Positions 25,181 to 35,798 of a stretch of 64,000 nucleotides of DNA are shown here, in pieces; the first letter of the stretch is position 1, and the number at the start of each line of letters is the position of its first letter. Below the pieces are notes generated by a model. The model had not been told where the DNA came from and ran no database searches. It saw nothing but the letters and a program-made list of their open reading frames with translations. A program made the translations under genes and the position numbers. The stretch comes from Casuarina equisetifolia (Eukaryota > Streptophyta > Magnoliopsida > Fagales > Casuarinaceae). The stretch lies in contig CM052357.1 in NCBI GenBank assembly GCA_028551475.1, positions 620,001-684,000 of the forward strand, in the 5' to 3' direction.

Positions 25181-28100
25181 ACATAATTATCACAAAGATT
25201 ACCAAAGATTTTTCGTGGTTTGGGATAGGCCATCCTTGTTTTTATTGATAAATACTTCTCACCATTTGGTGTATTTTATACACTTTAAAATCATCACAAA
25301 GTTCTATGATAACAACTCATCAAATAAAATAGCACATTTGTAGTATTTTCTAAAACTATGTACTTATAAACAAGCTAATAGAAACTTTAATTAATAAATT
25401 ATCAATTTAACTTTATTTCTAATTTTGGCTTTGTACCTAACAATAATATCTACTGAAACAACATCAAGTACTACACTAAAGGCATCTACACAAGAGAAGT
25501 ATGTTAATGTTGGTTGTGATGTTAAGATCTATTTGATAGCTCTTGGTACAGAAAACATATCATTCTTCTTATAGAATACTACTTTAGGATGACTTCTTAT
25601 ATGCAAAAAAGTTGTTTAAAGAACACTTCCTATGTAAACGTTTTTAAGGAGAAACCATGATTGGTATAGTGACAAGTACAAATAAAAAAGTAAAATGGAA
25701 AATAGAAACAAGGACGGAGAAAAAGAAAAAAGAAAAAAAAATCTAGCTTCCCTTGCTTCCATAATTCATGGGATGATTGTTCTTCTTACAAACTTTTACA
25801 CTTTATCCTTACATACTGCTCGAACATAATAGTTATGTTGTTGTTAGAAGCAATACCTACGTTCAATATTCTTTTTTGAGAGAGCATAAATGGTGTTTCA
25901 TACAAAAGGTGTGTACATGTACTCTTCAAGAGTTACTAAATTGTTTATCAAGTTTATAGTTATTATTTTCTTTCAGTAGTATCATTCATATAAGCATATT
26001 ATGAGTGAGTAGATTTTCTTTTTCTTTTTCTTTTTCTTTTTGGATGAAATACAACTTAGACAAATAAAAGTTGAAAAGTCACTCTATTAATGATTAGAGT
26101 CTAACAATTTCTACATTTGAGAAACCAATATGACTTTTAGTGGACTAGTGACCTTAAAACCTCTAAAAGAGTTCCTCCTTGAAAAATTATAGTTACAAAG
26201 AGATGAATTTGCTTTTGAAGTGCATATGCAGGTAGAAGATGAGTGAAAAGAAAAGTCATTCCTATGTTGTGAGTGTGTTGGCTTGTAAAGCAGCATTATC
26301 AAAGATTACGCTAGCAACAACCCTGGGTTGCAGTGTAGTATCACCTAATGTGCAATTTGTTGTAAAATTTTTCATTAAAGGAATTATTTTTATACTTGAA
26401 GCCCTATTTCAAAAAGAAAAAGCTTTTTAAAATGGTATTAAAACTGGCAATTTCTAACGGACAATAGCAGGCTAAACAACCATAAAACCTGCCATAAGGT
26501 TCCCATGGCCGAACTTACTGGTTCTCCAATGACATGATCCTCTAAATCCCAGACACAAAATATCCACCTATCATCTCAGCTTTAGTTCCCATCGGGGATG
26601 ACACTAGAAACAGAGCAGTAGCAGGGCTTATGAGTTTCCTCAAATCCTTCAACATTCAGTTGGAATTGATGCAAACCCAAAAACTTCTCTTCAGAGTTTT
26701 CATCCTGTTTCTCCATTTACGATGGTTCGAATATTTATATCTATTCATGCTGTTTCTGAGAATATTTTTCAGAATAATGTGGTTTTGATCCGGATAAAGG
26801 AACCTAAAAAGAAAGTAGTTTTCTTTTTTGTTTCTAATAATTTTCTCTCCCCTTTTGCTCCTTTTCTTATATTTCTGTCCTTTTTCTGTGAAGGGTTTGG
26901 ATGTTAGAACGGCGACAAAACCAAGCCTATAAAGGGCTTAGACTTCAGAGCCTCTAAGCAGAACTTAATCGGAATGAAATCAGTGAAACTAAAGCAGCTT
27001 CAATATGTCTCCTTTCCGGCAAAATCCATCATCCCATTCCTCTTCCAAACTTCCATTGCATCACTGTCTTCTTCTACTTCTCCGTCCATTGAAACTTCTC
27101 TTACATCGAAGCCCAGTACCAGTAAAGCTCTGACCCAGGAAGAGCTCACGAAGATCAACCTCCTCCTCCCACGGCTTTGTCTCTCGAACCACCTTCCGAC
27201 CGCAATCCGCCTCACCTCCACGGCCCTCCTCAGAAACCCGTCGCCCAAATCCCTCTCTCTTTCTATTCTCGTCGATTCCCTCACTTCCCAGCTCGACATG
27301 GCCCTTCCCATGTCCCTCCTCACCCGCCTCGTGCACTGTCCAGCGGCACACTCCTACCTGTCTCCCATCACCACCATGCTCATTGCTTCGTATTTCAAGA
27401 AGCACAAGCCCAAGGAGGCCTTGAAGGTCTTCCACTGGATGTTGAGGCCGCGCTCGCCGTGTGTGGTGGGTGAGAAAGCTTGTGGAATTCTGGTTCATGG
27501 GTTTTGTAGGAAGGGGATGGTTCTTGAGGCCTTGAAGGTTTTGAGGGCAATGGTGGGTCTGAATTTGATGCCGAAAAGAGAGTTGGGGACGTGTGTATAT
27601 AGGGGTTTGTTGAGAGAGGCAAGGATTAAGGAAGCTGTGGCTTTGAGTGTGGCTTTGGGCTTGGTTAGTGATATTGATGGTGAAGAGGCTGTAAAGAAGG
27701 TTCTGGGATTGTTAGATCACATGATTGCCATTTGGGCAGATTAGAGCAGGTAAGCTTTTCAGTTATGAGCTGTGATTGGTGGTTGTTTAAACATAAATTT
27801 TTCTTTGGAAGAAAAATTTAGGACAAATTGTTATCCATTTGGACTGAATCTTTTCTTGAATTAAGATGACAACCTGTAGATCATCTTATGATTGGCCGTA
27901 ATTAATTGATTGTTCAAGTTCATCTACACTTGTCTAGTGAGATGGTAGATAGAAAACTACTTGAACTTTATTCTAATTGTAAGTCTTAACGATTCTTGTT
28001 TATGCTTGAACAAGCTTATTCTCTTCTTACTGTTTGCTTGGCGCATTGCTTTTGTCCTTATTGCCTCTGGTGATTATCTCTTCTGTGGGGAATTGGTTTG

Positions 28101-28462
28101 CATTATGGTGCACCCTTCATTGTTGCAAAGCCACAGACTTAAAATCAAGACTTATGGTTATTAAAGATTCAGTGTGCTGAATCTCTCCAACTTCCTGAAT
28201 GTGATCTTTCTTAGTTGTCAGAAACTTCCTTCGTTGAAATACAGCTCTTCCCGAGCATGCCCTGATTGCAGAAAATATTAATTAAATTTGGCAAATCCTG
28301 GAGGCATTTTACTAGATCTTCTATAAACCTAATGTGACAAGATTTTGAAGTTCTGTTGTTCAGTTGGGAGACTTCTGCAACCACCCTCTTAGAATGATGT
28401 GTACTAAAAATTGAGAAGGAGATGAAAGGGATTGGAAATTTGGAATTGCATCTTCACTGATT
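25181..28462. repeat. Segmental duplication, copy B
   Basis: Second copy of the block at 9861-13352, same orientation, containing PPR copy B and a 3' NB-LRR fragment (about 28360-28462, minus strand). It is bounded by the inverted-repeat arms and, on the right, by a chloroplast rbcL fragment. Confidence 0.88.
26974..27744 (+). CDS. Small PPR protein, copy B
   Basis: 256 residues, intronless, collinear with the copy at 11844-12614. About 11 residue differences were counted by eye (for example RPRSPCVVGEKACG here against RPLSPCVLDEKVCG), and none breaks the frame. Same N-terminal transit-like region and same two to three PPR motifs near the C-terminus. The upstream region (26430-26973) is also conserved between copies, including the leader just before the ATG, so this copy probably kept its promoter. 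An organelle RNA-binding role is inferred from the family only. Confidence 0.73.
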   Translation: MKSVKLKQLQYVSFPAKSIIPFLFQTSIASLSSSTSPSIETSLTSKPSTSKALTQEELTKINLLLPRLCLSNHLPTAIRLTSTALLRNPSPKSLSLSILVDSLTSQLDMALPMSLLTRLVHCPAAHSYLSPITTMLIASYFKKHKPKEALKVFHWMLRPRSPCVVGEKACGILVHGFCRKGMVLEALKVLRAMVGLNLMPKRELGTCVYRGLLREARIKEAVALSVALGLVSDIDGEEAVKKVLGLLDHMIAIWAD

Positions 28463-28560
28463 GGGCTTACTAGTCTTGATCGTTACAAAGGACACTGCTA
28501 CCACATCGAGCCAGTTGCTGGAGAAGAAAATCAATATATTGCTTATGTAGCTTACCTCTT
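28459..28560 (+). other. rbcL: Nuclear insert of chloroplast rbcL fragment
   Basis: The plus strand encodes [16 protein letters not shown] followed by [11 protein letters not shown], the conserved segment of the Rubisco large subunit just before the LDLFEEGSVTN region (not present here). The fragment starts at gattgggcttac, exactly where similarity to duplication A stops, and ends in LLE and a TAG. At about 100 bases it is a plastid DNA scrap that was probably captured during repair of the duplication breakpoint. Confidence 0.88.
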
Positions 28561-28696
28561 AGAGTAGATCACATTGAGACCATGACAACAAACTGTCTTC
28601 ATGCATTAAATTCCATTTAACAATAAGGGTAGCATTTTGAGGGTACTATCATCTGATACTCCCTCCTCTTGCACATCACGAAACACCTGCAAACAT

Positions 28697-28911
28697 GGGC
28701 GGTGTTTATACTGGTTCAACCTATTTTTTATAATTATTTTCAGATCTGATTGTTTAAATATGATACTTTCTTCGCCTTCCACTACAGTACAAAACTTCGG
28801 CCCATTTATTAAGGATGGTGCAAATATCAAGGTTCAGTACCTGCTTTTGAGCAACTAGAGATTGGCCCATGCCCGCAAATGAAGAAGGTACGCCTAACAA
28901 GCCTAAAGAAG
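28697..28911. repeat. Inverted repeat, right arm
   Basis: Inverted partner of 24943-25146. It carries about 25 extra bases (around 28838-28865) compared with the left arm. The minus strand stays open across it, so it may be a fragment of an unidentified gene. Confidence 0.8.
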
Positions 28912-29057
28912 GCACTATCCCTTTGTTCTCTTCAATATACAAGAATGAGCTACATTTCTAGTTTTGCCGAAAGCCATGAAGCTCGTGAGGTGGATGCGTC
29001 CCTGGACAGAGTGAATATATCATAACAGTCAAAAATTAATCTTTAGAACTTAATCGA

Positions 29058-29815
29058 ATGAAATCAGTGAAATTAATACAACTTCAAGTTGTCTCCTTTC
29101 TAGCAAAACCTATCATCTCATTCCTCTTCCAAACTTCCATTGCATCACTGTCTTCTACTACTTCTCCCTCCATTGAAGCTTCTCTTACATCCAAATCCAG
29201 TACCAATAAAGCATTGACCCAAGATGAGCTCACGAAAATCAATCTCCTCCTCCCACGGCTCTGCCTCTCGAACCACCTTCCGACCGGCGGCCGTCCTCAG
29301 AAACCTGTCACCCAAGTCCCTCTCTCTTTCCATTCTCGTCAATTCCCTCACTTCCCAGCCCGATATGGCCCTTCCCATGTCCCTTCTCACCCACCTTGCG
29401 CACCGTGCAGCAGCACACTCTCACCTGTCTCCCATCACCACCATGCTCATTGCTTCGTATTTCAAGAAGCACTAGCCCAAAGAGGCCTTGAAGGTCTTCC
29501 ACTGGATGTTGAGACCGGGCTTGCCGTGTGTACTAGATGAGAAAGTTTGTGGAATTCTTGTTCATGGGTTTTGTATCAAGGGGATGGTTCTTGAGGTCTT
29601 GAAGGCTTTGAGGGCGATGGTGGGTCTGATTTAATGCCAAAAAGAGAGCTGGGGACATGAGTGTACATATAAGTTTGTTCAGAGAGGCAAGGATTAAGGA
29701 AGCTCTGGATTTTAGTGCGGCTTTGGGCTTGGTTAATGATATTAATGGTGATGAGGCTGTAAGAAGGTCCTGGGATTGTTAGATCCTATGATTGCCGTTT
29801 GGACAAATTAGAACA
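29058..29815 (+). pseudogene. Small PPR gene, copy C, broken
   Basis: It begins with the same MKSVKL start and LTKINLLLPRLCLSNHLPT segment as copies A and B. A deletion at about 29284 then shifts the frame, a TAG at 29473-29475 replaces the AAG (Lys) codon of the FKKHKPKEA segment, and further small indels follow (around 29630 and 29770). It runs straight into VSR exon 1 sequence at about 29825, so the gene order is reversed compared with 4177-12614, where VSR precedes PPR. Confidence 0.88.
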
Positions 29816-29828
29816 GGTGAGCTTTTCT

Positions 29829-32800
29829 TATGAGCTTTTCGGTGATTAGGAATCTGGTTGCTGTGGTTTTGGTGTTGGTGGTTTTTGATAATCGTTAGGT
29901 GTGGTCGAGGTTTGTCGGGGAGAAGAGTAGTATTACTATTGTGTCTCTGGATAACATGCAGGCGAACGGGACAGCGCCATAGGGAACTTTAGAGTTCCCG
30001 ATAATGGAGGCTTCATGATGGGCACTGTGGTGTATCCCGAGAAAGGTACGAGGGGGTGTGAGGACTTTGAGGGGGATCAGCCCTTTTAAGTCCAAGACCC
30101 CTTACCCGACTGTTGTGCATCTTGATCATGGAGGTATGCAGATTGAATTTCATACTTTCTCTCGCTTTCTCTCTGTTACTCAATTTGACTTTTGATGGAT
30201 TAGTGAAAATTTTCGTAAATTTAAAAAAACTGTTAACATTCAGTTGATGATTCATGTAATACAGCTTTTATAGTGATGGATATTTGTTTGACTTTGCCAG
30301 TTGCTTTGCTTTGGTATATTTTCTACCTAGGACTTTCTGTCTATCTAAATCTTTGCAAATTTTAATGGATTGAGTTTAGATTGTCTAATAAAAGTTGTTA
30401 ATTAAGGATTGGATTGATGGTTCATGGAATAAGGTCTCAGTGATTTGTTTGAATTGTTGTCCTAAGCTTTTGAATCAATTAATGGGTAGATCTTAGCTTT
30501 AATTGTTATGTTTCATAAATATGATACTGTCTTTAATGATATGATTAGAGTGGTCGATTATTTTTAATTTTTCTGGATTTGGAAGTTTGAGCATACTTGA
30601 ATTTAGATGATTTGTTTTACTCTGTTAGCTATCCTGTTTCCTAGATTATTTGTTGTTTTCATTCTCTAGATCATGCCAACATTAAAGCTAATGATGAAAG
30701 TAGATCAAAAGCCTCTCCCTTTATTTTTTATTTTTGGTTTAAACCTATTGTTTTTACAATTATTAATCGGTGTTCAGTGTCTGGTGTTCTGCTTATGACA
30801 TTGCTTCATTACCATCCTTTTATGGGGTCAAGTTACATCTGGTACCTTTTTTTGATGATTTATTTTATGGTAAATTTGATAACATAAAAGATCTTATGTA
30901 GAGAATTCTAGTTATGTGTAGCAGATCCTTTAGCTAGGGCTGTTTTTGTTTGCTGTAAAGCGGATCTTACATTTAACAAGCTATCTCAGTTTTTTGAATC
31001 CAGCTTTTTAGATTTGAGTTTGTGAATGTTGAGAACGAACTCTTGGCAGTCTCTGACATGAGACCTAAGTTCAATATGGTGAAATGCTCTCTCAATTTGG
31101 AGCATGTTTATGAATGATATTTAAAATACTCTCATAATTCTTTTGTTTTCAAGTGAATTTGATTGAGTAGTCTTTCTTTTTCAATTGGAAATTGCGGACT
31201 GCTACTTTGCCAAGAAAGTCTGGCATAGTCAACAAGTAGGAGCAAAAGCTGTTTTTTGGCTGATAGGATTGAGGAGCCTCTAATTACTATGGATTCTCCA
31301 GAGGAATCCATGGAACCTAGGGCTACATAAAGAAGATTGAAATTCCATCAGCTTTAATATAGAAGTATTTTGGTGATAGCTTGAAAGAGGCTCTGACAAA
31401 AGGTGAGAATGTTGTTGTAAAGAATAGACTGGAGAGAGTCGATGCCTCACCCCGATGACAAAGTTGAGTATGAGTTTTGGACAAACAGTAATGAAAAATG
31501 TGGGATTCGCTGTGATGAGCAAATGAATTTTGTTAAGAGTTTCAAGGGTCATGCTCAGGTTCTTGAGAGAGGGGGTGTAACCTGACTCTCTCTCCTCACT
31601 ATATAACTTGGTACTGCCCAGAGCCTTTCATCCATAGCAATCAATGCAAGTCCTAGTGCATAAACAATGGAAGATATTGTGCGCCAGATCCAAAGTCGGA
31701 TTTTGGAGTGGGTTATTAAGGCAAGGACGTGGTTTTTGAGAACTTGAGGCAGCTCTGTGGGCATAGAATTGCCAATGAGAGTAATAGGTCATGGGTTTGG
31801 TGGGATTATGTGACTGATTTTCATATTAGGTGTTCCTGAAGGAGAAGAAATATACCAAACAATGTGCTTTGGATGTTATGAAATCACTAAGTAGTAATCT
31901 ATTGCGTTACTCTTCTATATGCTACTAAAATTTTGTTTCTAATAGCTAAATCCAATTGAATTAGATCTGCCGCTCGATAAGATTGAAAAATGTATTGGTA
32001 ATCCCAAAGCCGATCTTAATAATGCAGTGCTCAAAACTGAGCAACAACTTCAGGTCATACTTTTTTTTTTTTTCCTTTCTTTTTTCCATTTTTCCTGCTA
32101 TCAATAAATATTCTTATAAACAAGAACAGATTCCACTTGAAATTATTGGGTTCTTCATCAAACATAACCAATACCTGAATTATCCATATGGTTTTATTGG
32201 ATTAGAATAGCTGATTTTCAGTTGCAGCATGATGTTTTCCTAATTATAGAAGTTCCATTTTTGTTAATTAGGTTGGATGAGGACCTCATGGTGATGTGAC
32301 CATCTTGCTGACATTGGTCATTAATAACGTTCAGTATCGAGGTTTGTTCCTTAACAACCATACTTCTGCAGTGATACAACTTTGTTCCATTTTGCTCAAT
32401 AACTCTTTGAACAAGCCCTACATAAACCGTGTTTCAATTTAATTGTGTTTCAAATCTGAGTTACATGACGTGATGCAGTTAATGGTTAGATCTACGATAT
32501 CTCACAGCCAAAATATATAGAATGTTTCCAAGGGTTGGATTTATAGAGGCTTTTGTTAGTATGCTATATTCTGTCTTATATTTTTTCTTTATTTCCTATA
32601 GAAATCCAGACAGGCCTGAGAAAGATTTAAAATACCATTTTATTTTCCAACATGGTCCTCTTATGAGCACTTGGCAACATGAAGGAGTGACAGCACAAGA
32701 ACAACTGATGACAATTGATAGAAAACCTTTTTCTCTCGTTCATAAGTTCCTTAGAAAATGAAAGTGGCTACAGTTAAAACCATATTGGTGAAGGCTAAGC

Positions 32801-33870
32801 TGGTCTTTTCCAATTAAGTGGTTAACGTCATATTAGGTTTCTGTTGGCTTTGTCTTAATTTCCTAGTTGTTTTCCCATTTAAATTCTCCTTTGCTTCTGC
32901 CCTTGCTTTGTTTATCCTGCCCTCTTTACTTTTTCCATATTTTACCAATTTCCTGTAGATGGTCAGTGATTATGATTCTGTTTCAGAGTGTTCCATGTCA
33001 TAGTTTAAGTAAAATAAATGTTGTAGAAAGATACTAAAATTCTGAGTTTACTTTCTCTGAAGGAAAATTGGATAGAACTGTTTTGCTGAAGGCCATATGT
33101 GCTGGATTTAATGAAACCACTGATCCTCCAGTTTGTCTAACCTCAGGTTGATATGCTTATTTAACTCTTACACTTAGTAATTGACTACTGTTCTTGTGAC
33201 TTTTGAAAATGTAATGATATCTTCTATTTTGTATCATTGTTATTAATCAGATATTGAGACTAATGAGTGTGCCGAAAACAATGGTGGCTGTTGGCTGGAT
33301 AGGAACTCAAATCTAACTGTTTGCAAGGTATCCACAATTATCAGAGTTCACTGTCGCTTATGCTCCTCCTGAAAAGTTTTCTGTTTCAGATTATGAATAT
33401 TTTGCTCCTTAGTTATATTTAGCTACTCTTTAATAACATTAAAGTCTTGAATTTGTACAGGACACATTTAGAGGAAGAGTTTGTGTGCACCCTGTGGTAA
33501 CAGGTGTTCAGCATAGAGGAGATGGTTATACCTCTTGTGAAGGTACAAGTTTTGGCTTTTGATTGATAGCTAAGCGAGATAAGCTATCCATCAAATTTTA
33601 AATGTTTGAGCATGGTGTGTATAACTCCATCTCTATTAGTTACGAAGCCAAAATTAGGAGTAAGGGAAGAATAATGGTTTCTCAATTAAGATTTCTCTTA
33701 AGTTGCTTATAACTATGATACCTTGGGAAACCCTATGTGTTTTGTATCATTTGTTGAGCCATCACAGTGATCATAGAGAGAGCTGCCAGAGAGGGGAACT
33801 TCTCTTGTGGCTCATAGGTGTATGGGATCTCCCAAATGGTTAGAGAATTTCATTTCCTTGGATTTGTTTG
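29829..33870 (+). pseudogene. Second VSR gene, 5' part, broken
   Basis: Collinear with the intact VSR from exon 1 (about 29835-30134) through exon 2 (about 31199-31890), exons 3-7 and most of intron 7, up to the Copia insertion. Exon 1 has an in-frame TAG (DNR then stop), and a base loss near 29965 shifts the frame. The exon 2 acceptor has changed from AG to CG at 31197-31198, and exon 2 has several indels and a TAG in the GRYCAP region. Introns are retained, so this is a duplicated genomic copy and not a processed one. It continues at 41716. Confidence 0.93.
33866..33870. repeat. Target-site duplication GTTTG, left
   Basis: GTTTG directly precedes the left LTR and recurs directly after the right LTR at 41711-41715. 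Removing the element plus one copy restores the VSR intron 7 sequence as seen at about 8224-8240. Confidence 0.93.
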
Positions 33871-35030
33871 TGAAAGGTCCCTAATTACCTAAGAAGGGGG
33901 TTGAATTAGGTACTAAAGGCTATAAATTTTCTTTTTAGTCTAATCACAATTAATTAGAAGAAAATAGACAAACAAGTAGACAGCCAAGGAAACTAGCACA
34001 CGAGAATTTGGGAGGTGGTTCGGCCCACAAGTTGGCACCTAATCCACCCTGCTTTAGTTTCCCCACTAAAGCCCTCTCTCAAAAACGGCTATGAATAAGC
34101 CAAATTACAAGGGATTCTCAATCCCCTTTAAACCCAGAATACAAAAATTTCTCTCCCCGAAATTTTCTATTCTATAGTTCTTACAATATCAAATATAATA
34201 TTAATCAAATACAAAACGTATGATTTCAAAGAAAGTCCTAAATCACAGTTTCTGAATAATAAGCTCTAAATCGATTTACACTTAGACAGATTATCAAATG
34301 AAGATCATAGTGTAGAATCAATGCAATAGAACTTAATACAAGCAAGTATGAAACGAAATCACCGAGTAATCAGAGTAGCGTGATTCAGAATTCGTGTTGC
34401 ACTGCTTGATGTAGCTTTTCGAGAGGTGCCTTTCAAATCAATCAAAGCAAATCCTTTATAAACAAATCCTTAACCTCTTCCCAAGATTCTTGTCAATCCA
34501 ACGGCTAGATTGCAAGATTTTAGCCATTAACTTCTCTAGGGTTTCCTCGGAATGGAAGGCAAGTAGGAGAGAAGAGATTTGCGCTTTAAATTGGAACCTT
34601 CGAGTCTTTATGAAACGACGTCATTTCCTTTTATGTTCCAACTTGAATATAATGTAGTCCCTTATGCTGGAACGTGTTCACTCTTGACTTGTTAAGTCAA
34701 CCTTGTGCTGATGTAATATGTGGCGATTCTTTTACCATACACTTGTTATGACTTATCCGTATTGTTATACCAATAATATGCTATTTCTTACCATAATTAA
34801 TTCCAACAATATTTGAATGATTATATCTATAAATGTAAAATTCAAATGACATTAACTCTCATAAATATTCCTTTATGATTTGAAAATCAAATCAATCATA
34901 ATAGAAAGGAAATATTAGTTATATTCAAATCAAATCGTAATTCAATTTAGAATAGAGCATTTATAGAACAAATCAAATAAATAAACGAATTTAAAAGTTT
35001 TGCATTTATTAAAACCGAATTTTCCCAACA
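33871..35030 (-). repeat. LTR, left (3' LTR of the element)
   Basis: 1160 bases, starting tgaaaggtcc and ending tttcccaaca. Identical as read to 40551-41710 except g/a at 34315 versus 40995. Confidence 0.96.
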
Positions 35031-35044
35031 TTCTCCCCCTTTTT
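35031..35044 (-). other. Polypurine tract
   Basis: The minus strand reads aaaaagggggagaa directly before the 3' LTR, the expected primer site for plus-strand DNA synthesis in LTR elements. A second copy of the tract lies at 35350-35363. Confidence 0.85.
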
Positions 35045-35050
35045 GATGAT

Positions 35051-35335
35051 GACAAAACTTTTTAAATACTTTCCATATTCGGTGATTTTTCAAAGATGCT
35101 AAATCATAAGCATTTCAAATTCAAATGTGCCGCATTATTAAATTTCCATATTTGGTGATTTTTCAAAGTTATATTATCAGAAACATCTCAAATTCAAATC
35201 AGAAACATCTCAAATTCAAAAGTGCTGTATTATTAAATTTCCATAAGTAATGTTCATCAGTTACTTTCAAATTCAAATGTGTTGCACTATTAAATTTCCA
35301 TAAGTAACGCTCATCAGTTAAGCAAATCAACCATA
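35051..35335. repeat. Imperfect tandem repeats in element 3' non-coding region
   Basis: Units containing tcaaattcaaatgtg, then a ttattaaatttccata-like segment, then ggtgatttttcaaag or gtaat/cgctcatcagtta recur about four times between the polypurine tract and its second copy. Spacing is roughly 70-90 bases. Confidence 0.65.
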
Positions 35336-35349
35336 AAACAACGAATATA

Positions 35350-35363
35350 TTCTCCCCCTTTTT
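35350..35363 (-). other. Second polypurine-tract-like site
   Basis: This repeats exactly the ttctcccccttttt sequence found beside the LTR, about 320 bases further into the element. It may be a duplicated tract or an additional plus-strand priming site. Confidence 0.5.
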
Positions 35364-35798
35364 GTCAGCAGCCAAAAAAAAAAACAAACTCCCCTTGAGT
35401 GTAAGGCATTTAAAAACATCTAAAAGCATTTAAAAGCATTTAAACGCCCCCGAGATAAAAGAAAGGAGAAAAACGTAAAGAAAATCGCAGAATGAGCACG
35501 TAATAGGTATTGCCATATATATAAAAAAATCAGATATATATAATCAAGAAAGAGTAGAAAAGGGTACCAAAGTATGAGAAACGGATTGCATATACCATAG
35601 ACAAAACTTCCCTTAAATGAATAAAAGACTGAGAGTAGAGATGTCAAACCTGGAATGCCCAAAGCAGCAACTGGCCGAGAGGTGTTGGAAAACAGGAATG
35701 TTGGTTAACATAGACAATCTTGCCTCTATGAAGGAAGAGGAAGACTGAATTTAGAATGATAACCATTTTGTTTTTGTAATGCTGACCAGAGAACTCAC

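Noticed and set aside
26239-26430. 63-codon open frame with ATG in copy B
   Set aside because: The corresponding frame in copy A is broken by stops, and there is no recognised domain.
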